Shown here: in pieces, positions 49,874-57,570 of the stretch
Layout: the number at the start of each line of letters is the position of its first letter
Numbering within the stretch: the stretch's first letter is position 1
Source of the DNA: Actinoplanes sp. KI2
GTDB lineage: Bacteria; Actinomycetota; Actinomycetes; Mycobacteriales; Micromonosporaceae
DNA: 64,000 nucleotides
Direction: 5' to 3'
Assembly: GCF_025630775.1 (NCBI RefSeq)
Contig: NZ_JAOSZE010000044.1
Coordinates: forward strand, 22,914-86,913
Notes under the pieces: model-generated
Told to the model about the DNA's origin: nothing
The model's database searches: none
What the model saw: the letters and a program-made list of their open reading frames with translations, nothing else
Position numbers and translations under genes: made by a program

Positions 49874-50611
49874 ATGGACCAACGCCTCTCGGTCGCGCCC
49901 GTCGTGCCCCGCTTCGCCGCCGCGATCTGCGAGGTGGCCGGGGTGACCGCCTTCTATGCCGGCGGGTCGATCGGCTCGGGCGACTACCACCCGGGGATCA
50001 GCGACCTCGACCTGGTCGCGGTGCTCGGCGCGCCGCTGCCGAGGGCCCGCCGCGAGCGGCTGCGGCAGCTGCACCGCACCATCGGCGCGGCCCGGCTGCA
50101 CTGCGCGTACGTGCCGCTGACCGAGATCTCCGACGTGTCGGCCAAGCACGTCAACTGGGCGCACGAGCGCATGTTCCGCCGCCCGCTCAGCGGCATCTCC
50201 CGCGCCGAGCTGCACCAGTTCGGCGTCACCGTGTACGGGCCGCCGCCGGCCGCCGTGGTGCCGGCCGTGCCGCGGGCGGCGCTCGCCGAGGCGGCCCGGG
50301 TCGAGCTGCGCGGGTACTGGACCGGCGCGGTGCGGCGGGCCCGGGTGTGGCGTACGGACCTGCATGTCGATCTTGGTTTGACCACGCTCTCCCGGGCGGA
50401 CGTGACGATCGCCGAGGGCCGGCTGATCACCAAGCGGGAGGCGATCGACCGGCTGCCCGCGCTGGGCGTGTCGGCGGAGCTCACCGACGAGATCCGGCGG
50501 CGGCGGGCGGGGGAGCGGGTGGAGCTGCCGGAGGCGGAGATCCGCGCCCGGGCCGTGCAGGTCCGCCGGGTCATGCGCGAGCAGCTGGCCCGCCTGCTCC
50601 GGCCCGCGTAG
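49874..50611 (+). CDS. Nucleotidyltransferase-fold protein
   Basis: A 245-residue protein with the polymerase-beta-type nucleotidyltransferase signature YAGGSIGSGDYHPGISDLDL near residues 27-46: the GS pair, then D-x-D for metal. It resembles aminoglycoside-3'-adenylyltransferase relatives in the N-terminal half, while the C-terminal half is helical and has no clear label (ADVTIAEGRLITKREAIDRL). It may modify a small molecule or protein. The ATG at 49874 follows GAGGG; two upstream in-frame starts have no site. Its TAG stop is the first of a 17-bp repeat array. Confidence 0.8.
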   Translation: MDQRLSVAPVVPRFAAAICEVAGVTAFYAGGSIGSGDYHPGISDLDLVAVLGAPLPRARRERLRQLHRTIGAARLHCAYVPLTEISDVSAKHVNWAHERMFRRPLSGISRAELHQFGVTVYGPPPAAVVPAVPRAALAEAARVELRGYWTGAVRRARVWRTDLHVDLGLTTLSRADVTIAEGRLITKREAIDRLPALGVSAELTDEIRRRRAGERVELPEAEIRARAVQVRRVMREQLARLLRPA

Positions 50612-50726
50612 GCGGGGCGCGATTCGGCCCGCGTAGGCGGTCGGCCCGCGTAGGCGGTCGGCCCGCGTAGGCGGTCGGCCCGCGTAGGCGGTCGGCCCGC
50701 GTAGGCGGTCGGCCCGCGCGGGCGGT
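50600..50726. repeat. 17-bp tandem array carrying repeated TAG stops
   Basis: Copies of cggcccgcgtaggcggt begin at 50600 (first copy followed by a 9-base insertion), 50625, 50642, 50659, 50676, 50693 and 50710; the last is slightly diverged. The TAG in the first copy is the stop of the nucleotidyltransferase gene. The last copy runs into the TGA of the convergent GH16 gene. The array fills the whole gap between them. Confidence 0.93.
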
Positions 50727-51580
50727 CAGCCCCCGTAGGCGTAGACGCGTACCCAGTCGGTGTGCATGACCACCTCGGGCGGGGTGTCGGCGTTGCGGCA
50801 CTCGACGAACTTGTCGCAGCCCTGGTCGAGCTGGATCGCCAGGTGCATCGGCGAGGTCGTCGGCACCAGGTCGAGCCCGGCCGTGCGCGGGTCGAGCCCG
50901 ACCGTCCACGTCTTCGAGCCGTCGAGGTAGAAGGTGACGTGGTCGGGCGTCCAGTCCACGCTCACCACGTGCCACTTGGTGAAGTCGGCGAAGGTGGTGT
51001 GCCCGATCCGGTCGTTGGCCGCGTGGTTGTGCACGAAGCTGTTCGCGTACGCGCGGGCGCCCCGGTTCACCTCGGCGATGTCGATCTCGCCGTCGGCCGG
51101 CCAGTTCTCGGTCTGCGGCCAGAGCAGCGCGATCGCCGAGTAGCCGGCCCCTCGGTCCACCCGGAAGCAGACGTCGACGTGCATGTACTTGAGGTTGACG
51201 TTGCTGGAGAGCCCGCCGGAGAGGTCCCGGCCGTCGGGCCCGATGCTGCCGGTGATGCGCAGTTCGCCGCCGCCGACGCTCACCCGGTTCGCGGCGCGGG
51301 GCGGTTTGCCGGTCGGGTTGTCATAGACCGACCACTTCCTCGGGTCCAGCTTCGTGCCGTTGAAGTCGTCGGAGAAGGCCAGCCGCCCCCAGCCCTTCGG
51401 CGCGCCGAGCTTCCGGCAGGTGCCGTTGGCGGCGGTGGCCGAGGCGGCGGAGACCGTCGGCGACACGCCGCCGGTGGCGCTCGGCCGGGGCGGACCGGCG
51501 CCGTCCCCGCAGGCGGCCAGGAGCATGGCAGCGCTCACGGCGGACCACACCGCCCGCCCGTATCCTCGGCGGATGCTCAT
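50726..51580 (-). CDS. GH16-family glycoside hydrolase lipoprotein
   Basis: A 284-residue protein. The lipobox SAAMLLAACG gives lipidation near Cys25. A GH16 jelly-roll follows, with WGRLAFSDDFNGTKLDPRKW as the first strands and the catalytic signature WPADGEIDIAEV (E-x-D-x-x-E). The fold then runs through HVVSVDWTPDHVTFYLDGS to VRVYAYGG. GH16 enzymes cleave beta-1,3 or mixed-linked glucans, agarose or xyloglucan; the exact substrate is unknown. The ATG at 51580 overlaps the divergent GNAT gene start by eight bases, so each gene's ribosome site lies inside the other. A GTG at 51586 is also in frame. Confidence 0.88.
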   Translation of the reverse strand: MSIRRGYGRAVWSAVSAAMLLAACGDGAGPPRPSATGGVSPTVSAASATAANGTCRKLGAPKGWGRLAFSDDFNGTKLDPRKWSVYDNPTGKPPRAANRVSVGGGELRITGSIGPDGRDLSGGLSSNVNLKYMHVDVCFRVDRGAGYSAIALLWPQTENWPADGEIDIAEVNRGARAYANSFVHNHAANDRIGHTTFADFTKWHVVSVDWTPDHVTFYLDGSKTWTVGLDPRTAGLDLVPTTSPMHLAIQLDQGCDKFVECRNADTPPEVVMHTDWVRVYAYGG

Positions 51581-52112
51581 CACCACGGATCGGCTCCTGC
51601 TTCGTCGCTTCCGGGCCTCCGATGCGCCGGTGCTGGCCGGGTACCGCTCGGACCCCGAGGTGGCGCGCTACCAGTCGTGGGACGCGCCGTTCCCGCTGCT
51701 GCGAGCGGAGACGGCGGTCGCCAACTTCATGGCCTCCGACCCGGACAAGCCCGGCTGGTTCCAGTACGCGATCGAGCGTATCGCCGACAAAGCACTCATC
51801 GGTGACGTAGCCGTACATTTGCACGAAAACCTGATGCAGGCCGAGATCGGCTTCACGCTGGCGACGGCGTTCCAGCGGCAGGGGTACGCCTTCGAGGCCG
51901 TCCACGCCGTCCTCGACCGCCTGTTCCGGCTGCAGGGCCTGCACAAGGTCGCCGGCGAGTGCGACGCGCGGAACCTGCGCTCGGCGGGACTGCTGGAGCG
52001 GCTCGGCTTCACCCGCGAGGGCAGGCTGCGGCAGCAGACCTTCATCAAGGGCGAGTGGACCGACGATCTGATCTACGGACTCCTCGCCGGCGAGTGGTTG
52101 AAAGATGAGTAA
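51573..52112 (+). CDS. GNAT-family N-acetyltransferase (RimJ/RimL-like)
   Basis: A 179-residue acetyltransferase of the RimJ/RimL group. MLITTDRLLLRRFRASDAP is the standard beginning, IGDVAVHLHENLMQAEIGFTL and FQRQGYAFEAVHAVLDRLF form the acetyl-CoA site region, and DARNLRSAGLLERLGFTREGRLRQQTFIKGEW the C-terminal motif. It transfers acetyl from acetyl-CoA to an amine of a protein end or small molecule. The start matches the family exactly even though it overlaps the GH16 start on the other strand. Its stop overlaps a possible 28-codon gene. Confidence 0.9.
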   Translation: MLITTDRLLLRRFRASDAPVLAGYRSDPEVARYQSWDAPFPLLRAETAVANFMASDPDKPGWFQYAIERIADKALIGDVAVHLHENLMQAEIGFTLATAFQRQGYAFEAVHAVLDRLFRLQGLHKVAGECDARNLRSAGLLERLGFTREGRLRQQTFIKGEWTDDLIYGLLAGEWLKDE

Positions 52113-52191
52113 AAATCCTATTATCGAGGCCCGAGCCCTGGACGACCCGGGCGACGCCCGCGAGTGGTTCGACGAGGAGCGGGACTTCTAG
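52105..52191 (+). CDS. Possible 28-residue small protein
   Basis: A short frame MSKNPIIEARALDDPGDAREW followed by FDEERDF starts inside the end of the GNAT gene (8-base overlap) and stops with TAG on the last bases of the M48 peptidase gene, filling exactly the space between the two. The product is acidic and amphipathic. Its first codons are AT-rich (agtaaaaatcctatt), which stands out here. The ribosome site is weak, so translation would depend on the GNAT gene. I do not recognise it. Confidence 0.4.
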   Translation: MSKNPIIEARALDDPGDAREWFDEERDF

Positions 52192-53489
52192 CGGTCGTCC
52201 GGGCGGGCCTTGAGCATCGTCCGGTGCAGGGCCTCGGCGTACGGCCGGATCTCGGCCTCCAGACTCTCCGCCTCGGCCTCGGTGAGCACGACGGCGGCCT
52301 CCCGGGCCGGCTGAGCGGTCAGCCACTGGTATCGGCGCCCGGCCGCCGGATGCGAGCTGAGCAGCGACGCGTCGCGCCGGATGGAGAGCTGACGCCAGGC
52401 CACCGTCGCCGTCTCACGCTCCCGCACCGACCGCAGCATGCGCCGCCAGGTCACCGCCGCCTCGCCCTGGGGCACGTAGTGCTGCACGTATTCCGGCAAG
52501 GTCGGCAGGATCGCCAGCACGTCGAGCAGCCGCAGCGCCGCCGCCGAGCCGGCCGCCTCCGCCGCCATCGCGTCGGCGCGTAGCTCCACCGTCCGGTCGT
52601 CGCGCGACGCCGCCCTGTTGATCCCGAGGTGAGCGGCGTGCAGCAGCAGCGACGCCGTGCCGGCGATCAGCTGCCAGGCGACCACGAAGAAGGCGACCGA
52701 CGGGTCGATGCCGAGGTCGGCCGGCGCCCTCAGCGGCGGCCGGATCGTCCGGGCTACCTGGCCGAACATGGTGCGGGCGGGTGCGGTGAGCACGAGGCGG
52801 CGGTTGTCGGCGTACTTGAGGTGGCCCATCTCGTGCCCGACCAGCGCGACCACCTCCTGCGGCCCGAGCGCGAGCAACAGCGGCACGCCGAGGACGAGCG
52901 CGCGGCGCGGCCGGGGCCCGATCCCGACCACCGCGGCGTTCCAGCCGAAGTCGAACAGCAGCACGTCCGGCCGGGGCGCGTCCAACCGGTCGGCGATCCG
53001 GTCGATCAGCTGAAACATGGTGGGCGCGTTGGTCCGCTCGACCCGGTAGGACCGGGTCAACAGCTTCTTGAGCCGGGTGAACCGGGGCCGCAGCAGCAGG
53101 ACGATCAGCAGCAGGGCCAGGCCGCCGCCGACCGGCCAGATGCCGCCACCGCCGGCGACCAGCCAGAGGCCGCCGACCAGCAGCCCGGCCAGCAGCAGGA
53201 GCAGAGCGGCCGAGACGGCGACCAGGAAGCGATGGACGCCGGCCCGGACCGGGGCCGGTTCGGCCGACCTGGCCAGCTCACGTTGCGACGCGAAGCCGGC
53301 CTGGCGGTCGGCGCGCTCCATCCGCCGCGCGAACCAGGCGTACCGGCGGTCGTCGGGGTGATGGTCGAGGTTCCACTCGCACGCGCCGCACCAGGGCGCG
53401 GCGTCCAGCTCGGCGGTGTCCGGGCTGGCGGTCAGCGTGGTCTGGCAGGCAGGGCAGAGATTGCCCTCGATCGTCGGCACGGCGGACAT
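52188..53489 (-). CDS. M48-family membrane metallopeptidase with N-terminal zinc ribbon
   Basis: A 433-residue protein. Residues 10-40 hold a zinc-ribbon (C12-x2-C15 and C34-x2-C37). Two membrane helices lie at about 86-132 and another near 265. The M48 active site is VALVGHEMGHLKYAD with H219, E220 and H223; the downstream Glu is expected in RTVELRADAMAAEAA. Such HtpX/Ste24-like proteases degrade or process membrane proteins in envelope quality control. The zinc ribbon is not part of standard HtpX and may bind a partner. The ATG at 53489 fits. The gene diverges from the DUF4240 gene with 33 bases between starts. Confidence 0.9.
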   Translation of the reverse strand: MSAVPTIEGNLCPACQTTLTASPDTAELDAAPWCGACEWNLDHHPDDRRYAWFARRMERADRQAGFASQRELARSAEPAPVRAGVHRFLVAVSAALLLLLAGLLVGGLWLVAGGGGIWPVGGGLALLLIVLLLRPRFTRLKKLLTRSYRVERTNAPTMFQLIDRIADRLDAPRPDVLLFDFGWNAAVVGIGPRPRRALVLGVPLLLALGPQEVVALVGHEMGHLKYADNRRLVLTAPARTMFGQVARTIRPPLRAPADLGIDPSVAFFVVAWQLIAGTASLLLHAAHLGINRAASRDDRTVELRADAMAAEAAGSAAALRLLDVLAILPTLPEYVQHYVPQGEAAVTWRRMLRSVRERETATVAWRQLSIRRDASLLSSHPAAGRRYQWLTAQPAREAAVVLTEAEAESLEAEIRPYAEALHRTMLKARPDDR

Positions 53490-53522
53490 CTTGCCATTAC
53501 CTTGGTGTGCTGTAGTGCCCGT

Positions 53523-54080
53523 GTGGATCTCGAAATGTTCTGGGCGCTCGTGGAGCGCAGCGGGCGGGAGACGTCCGACCTTCAGGAGCGCACCGACTGG
53601 CTGATCGACGCCCTGGCCGGGTACGAGGCGGGCGACATCGTCGACTTTCAGCTGCACGTGGACGCGCTACGAGATCGCGCCGACAGCTACCGGATGTGGG
53701 GGGCCGCCTGGCTGATCTGCGGCGGGCTCTGCGACGACGACGGGTTCTGGTACTTCCAGGCGTGGCTGATCGGGCAGGGCCGGAAGGTCTTCGAAGCGGT
53801 GGCGGCCGACCCGGACGCCCTCGCCGACGTGCCGGCCGTGCGGGAGCTGGCCGGCCGGGACAACGGGGACTGGGACGAGGCCGAGTGGCCCGACTGGGAG
53901 AGCCTCGACGACGTGGCCGAGGACGCGTACGAGGAGGCCACCGACGGCGACCTCGAACGGGTGCTGCTCGACCGCGGGCACGAGTTCCGGCTCTCCCCGA
54001 AGCCCTCGGACGTCTCCTGGGACTTCGAGGACGACGAGGAGATGGAGCGCCGCTACCCCCGGCTGACCAAGATCTTCTGA
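53523..54080 (+). CDS. DUF4240 protein
   Basis: A 185-residue acidic protein of the DUF4240 family: MDLEMFWALVERSG at the start, then DFQLHVDALRDRADSYRMWGAAWLICGG, DDGFWYFQAWLIGQGRKVFEAVAADPDALAD and a strongly acidic C-terminal part. DUF4240 proteins of actinomycetes often occur near immunity or toxin-related loci, but their function is unknown. The start is a GTG at 53523. It converges on glgB with seven bases between stops. Confidence 0.85.
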   Translation: MDLEMFWALVERSGRETSDLQERTDWLIDALAGYEAGDIVDFQLHVDALRDRADSYRMWGAAWLICGGLCDDDGFWYFQAWLIGQGRKVFEAVAADPDALADVPAVRELAGRDNGDWDEAEWPDWESLDDVAEDAYEEATDGDLERVLLDRGHEFRLSPKPSDVSWDFEDDEEMERRYPRLTKIF

Positions 54081-54087
54081 CCGCGGC

Positions 54088-56238
54088 TCAGGGCTGGTGG
54101 CGGAGCCAGACGGCGCCCAGCGGCGGCAGTCGCAGCGACACCGAGGCGTCGAAGCCGTGCCACGGCAGGTCCTCCGTCGTCACCTCGCCGAGGTTGCCGA
54201 CGCCCGATCCGCCGTACAGCTCGGAGTCGGTGTTGATCACCTCGGCCCAGCGGCCCGCCTTCGGCAGGCCGATGCGGTAGCCCTCGAACGGGATGGCCGC
54301 GAAGTTCACGATGCACGCCATCGTGTCGCCGTTCGGCGCGAAGCGGACGAACGAGAACGTGTTGTGCTGTGAGTCCTCGCTGGTGATCCAGCGGAAGCCG
54401 GACGGCGACGTGTCCTGCGTCCAGATCGCCGGGGTCTCCCGGTACACCCGGTTCAGGTCCTTCACCAGGGACTGGACCCCGCCGTACGAGGGATTGGCCA
54501 GCAGTCCCCAGTTGAGCCCGCGCTCCTCGCTCCACTCCTGCATGTCGGCCAGTTCGCTGCCCATGAACAGCAGCTGCTTGCCGGTGAACGCCCACATGAA
54601 GCCGAGCAGCGCCCGGGTGTTGGCCAGTTTCTGCCACTCGTCGCCGGGCATCTTGCCGGCGAGCGAGCCCTTGCCGTGCACGACCTCGTCGTGGCTGATC
54701 GGCAGGATGTAGTTCTCGCTCCACGCGTAGATCGTCGCGAAGGTCATCTGGTGGTGGTGCCACTGGCGGTGGATCGGCTCCTTGGTCATGTAGGTCAAGG
54801 TGTCGTTCATCCAGCCCATGTTCCATTTGAAGCCGAAGCCGAGACCGCCCAGGTGGGTGGGGCGGGTGACGCCGGGCCACGCGGTGGACTCCTCGGCGAT
54901 CGTCACGACGCCGGGGTTGTTCTTGTAGACGGTCGCGTTCATCTCCTGCAGGAAACTGATCGCATCCAGGTTCTCCCGGCCGCCGTACTGGTTCGGCGTC
55001 CACTCGCCGTCCTTGCGGGAGTAGTCCAGGTAGAGCATCGAGGCGACCGCGTCCACCCGCAGGCCGTCGGCGTGGAACTCCTCGCACCAGTACAGCGCGT
55101 TGGCGACCAGGAAGTTGCGCACCTCCTTGCGGCCGAAGTCGAAGACGAACGTGCCCCAGTCGGGGTGCTCGCCGCGCCGCCAGTCGCCGTGCTCGTAGAG
55201 CGGGGTGCCGTCGAAGCGGGCCAGGGCCCACTCGTCCTTGGGGAAATGGGCCGGCACCCAGTCGAGGATCACCCCGATGCCCGCTTGGTGCAGCTTGTCG
55301 ACCAAATACCGAAATTCGTCAGGATTACCGAAACGCGACGTAGGAGCGAAATACCCCGTCACCTGATAGCCCCACGAGCCGCCGAACGGGTGCTCCATCA
55401 CCGGCATGAGCTCGACGTGGGTGAAGCCCATGTCTACGACATAATTGACCAATTCGGAGGCGAGCTCAGCATAGGACAGGCCGGGCTTCCACGAGCCGAG
55501 ATGCACCTCGTAGATGCTCATCGGCTCCTGGTGCCAGGCCTTCGAGGCGCGTGACCGCATCCAGTCCGAATCGGACCACTCGTATGACGACGAGAAGACG
55601 ACCGAGGCCGTCGCCGGCGGCACCTCGGTGTGCTGGGCGAGCGGGTCGGCGTGCTCGCGCCACACCCCGTCCCGGCCGAGGATCTTGAACTTGTACTTGG
55701 AGCCGACGTGCGCATCCGGCACATACAGCTCCCAGATGCCGCTCGAGCCCAGCGAGCGCATCGGCCACCCGTCGAACGGGCCCCAGCCGATGAAGTCGCC
55801 GACCACCTGCACGCCCCGCGCGCTCGGCGCCCAGACGGCGAAGCCCACGCCGGTGCCGTGCGGCTGCGCGCCGAGCACCCGCCACAGCTTCTCGTGCCGG
55901 CCCTCGCCGATCAGGTGCAGGTCGAGCTCGCCGAGCGTGGGGAGATGCCGGTACGGGTCGTCGGTCGGCGTCCCGTCCACGTCGAGCCGGTAGTCGGTGA
56001 CCGTGCCGGGCACCTCGGCCGCGAAGACGCCGGCGTCGTGCACCTTGACCATCTCGGTCCGCTCGTCGCCGACCAGCACGGCGACCTTCTCGGCGCCCTT
56101 GCGCAGCGTACGGATGACGGTGACGGTGCCCGACGGATGGGCGCCCAGGACGGCGTGCGGGTCGTGCGTGTCGCCGGCCACCACGCCGTTCATGGCGCGC
56201 TGGTCGGCGGCGAGCGAGGAGGCGGGGTGGCCGATCAC
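54088..56238 (-). CDS. glgB: GlgB, 1,4-alpha-glucan branching enzyme
   Basis: A 716-residue GH13 enzyme that makes alpha-1,6 branches in the glucan built by GlgE. It has an N-terminal domain (DPHAVLGAHPSGTVTVIRTL), a CBM48 module (GVGFAVWAPSARGVQVVGDF) and the catalytic barrel. ADGLRVDAVASMLYLDYS carries the nucleophile Asp, VTIAEESTAWPGV the acid/base Glu, and LPISHDEVVHGKGSL the third carboxylate; FMGSELADMQEWSEERGLNW is typical of GlgB. The start is a GTG at 56238 with AAGGAG nine bases before it. Last gene of the operon; 12 bases follow the mak stop. Confidence 0.95.
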   Translation of the reverse strand: MIGHPASSLAADQRAMNGVVAGDTHDPHAVLGAHPSGTVTVIRTLRKGAEKVAVLVGDERTEMVKVHDAGVFAAEVPGTVTDYRLDVDGTPTDDPYRHLPTLGELDLHLIGEGRHEKLWRVLGAQPHGTGVGFAVWAPSARGVQVVGDFIGWGPFDGWPMRSLGSSGIWELYVPDAHVGSKYKFKILGRDGVWREHADPLAQHTEVPPATASVVFSSSYEWSDSDWMRSRASKAWHQEPMSIYEVHLGSWKPGLSYAELASELVNYVVDMGFTHVELMPVMEHPFGGSWGYQVTGYFAPTSRFGNPDEFRYLVDKLHQAGIGVILDWVPAHFPKDEWALARFDGTPLYEHGDWRRGEHPDWGTFVFDFGRKEVRNFLVANALYWCEEFHADGLRVDAVASMLYLDYSRKDGEWTPNQYGGRENLDAISFLQEMNATVYKNNPGVVTIAEESTAWPGVTRPTHLGGLGFGFKWNMGWMNDTLTYMTKEPIHRQWHHHQMTFATIYAWSENYILPISHDEVVHGKGSLAGKMPGDEWQKLANTRALLGFMWAFTGKQLLFMGSELADMQEWSEERGLNWGLLANPSYGGVQSLVKDLNRVYRETPAIWTQDTSPSGFRWITSEDSQHNTFSFVRFAPNGDTMACIVNFAAIPFEGYRIGLPKAGRWAEVINTDSELYGGSGVGNLGEVTTEDLPWHGFDASVSLRLPPLGAVWLRHQP

Positions 56239-56250
56239 GAGAGTGGCTCC

Positions 56251-57570
56251 TTAGTTCTTTCCGGCCAGCCGGTTGATCGACCGCAGCGGGATCCGCAGCC
56301 ATCCGGGCCGGTGCCGAGCTTCGTAGGCGGCCTCGTAGACCGCCTTGTCCAGTTCGTACGCGGCCAGCAGCGCCGCATGGGTACGCGGGTCGACGCCGGA
56401 GGCGTGCGCGTACCCGTCGCAGAAAGCCTCCCGGTTCCGATCGACCCACTCCCGGGCCCGCGCGGCCAGATGCTCGTCGTCGTCCGAGTCGACCAGCAAC
56501 TGGTACGCCGCATACTCGTAGCTGCGCAGCACCCCGGCCACGTCGCGCAGGGGTGAGTCGGGCAGCCGGCGCTCGTCGAGCGGCACCCCCGGCTCGCCCT
56601 CGAAGTCGATCAGCAGCCACGCCTCGGGAGTGCGCAGCACCTGGCCGAGGTGCAGGTCGCCGTGCACCCGCTGCACCGTGATCGTCTCGCCGTCCAGCGC
56701 CCGGAACCGCTCCTCGATGGCCGGCACGTACTGCTGGATCTCGCTGACCGCGTTCGCGTTCTGCCGCAGCCGGGCCAGCACCGCGTCCAGCGGGAACGGC
56801 GCCGGGCCCGCGCCGAGCGCCTCGGCCAGGTCGGCGTGCACCGAGGCGACCGCCTCGCCCAGCCGGTACGACTCGCCCTGGAAGTCGCCGCCCACCTCGT
56901 CGGCGCGCATCTCCGCGTCGGCGAACAGGTCGCGGGCCGAGGCGGTGGCCATCGCCCAGCCCTCGGCGGAGTTCGCGGCATACTCGGTCACCATGCCCAG
57001 CGGCGACGGCTCGCCGCCCTCGGTGGTCAGGAACCAGCCGAGCAGCTTCGCCACGTGCGGGTTGCCGCGCCGGCCGAGCACCCGGTTGAGCTCGACGTCC
57101 GGGTTGATCCCGGTGGCGACCCGGCGGAAGACCTTGAGGATCGCCTCCTGGCCGAAGATCACGCTGGTGTTGCTCTGCTCGGCGTCGAAGACCCGGGGGT
57201 ACGCGTCGTCGTCCGGGAACTCCGCGCCCGGCTCGGGCTCGAACACCACGTCACCGATCGTCCCACCCGCCGCGATCAGCGACAGCAGGTATCGCGCGGC
57301 GCCCTGGTCGTAGAGCGCGTCGTAGCCGGCGCCGTGCTCGGTGGTGCCGATCGTGGCCACTCCGCTGAACTCGGCAATCGGCCCGTTGTCCCAGGCTACG
57401 ATCACCTGGTACCGCTCGGAACTGCCGTCGGTGTACTCCACGTCGACGAGCGTGAGGTCGACGTTGTCGCCGAGCCGGGTCGACGACGCCTCCTTCACGG
57501 ACGACAGCGTGCGGGACCGGCCCGCGTACCAGCGTTGCTGCGGCAGCCACTCGGCGAAGGGCAACGTCAT
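56251..57570 (-). CDS. mak: Maltokinase (Pep2/Mak)
   Basis: A 439-residue kinase of the aminoglycoside phosphotransferase fold that makes maltose 1-phosphate from maltose and ATP, the substrate of GlgE. The opening LPFAEWLPQQRWYAGRSRTL is the maltokinase N-terminal cap. QRVHGDLHLGQVLRTPEAWLLIDFEGEPG holds the catalytic Asp and the metal-binding DFE; each part is seen near residues 308-337. The C-terminal YELDKAVYEAAYEARHRPGWLRIPL is also typical. The ATG overlaps the treS stop as ATGA and has GAGGAG before it. In many genomes this gene is fused to treS; here they are separate but coupled. Confidence 0.94.
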   Translation of the reverse strand: MTLPFAEWLPQQRWYAGRSRTLSSVKEASSTRLGDNVDLTLVDVEYTDGSSERYQVIVAWDNGPIAEFSGVATIGTTEHGAGYDALYDQGAARYLLSLIAAGGTIGDVVFEPEPGAEFPDDDAYPRVFDAEQSNTSVIFGQEAILKVFRRVATGINPDVELNRVLGRRGNPHVAKLLGWFLTTEGGEPSPLGMVTEYAANSAEGWAMATASARDLFADAEMRADEVGGDFQGESYRLGEAVASVHADLAEALGAGPAPFPLDAVLARLRQNANAVSEIQQYVPAIEERFRALDGETITVQRVHGDLHLGQVLRTPEAWLLIDFEGEPGVPLDERRLPDSPLRDVAGVLRSYEYAAYQLLVDSDDDEHLAARAREWVDRNREAFCDGYAHASGVDPRTHAALLAAYELDKAVYEAAYEARHRPGWLRIPLRSINRLAGKN

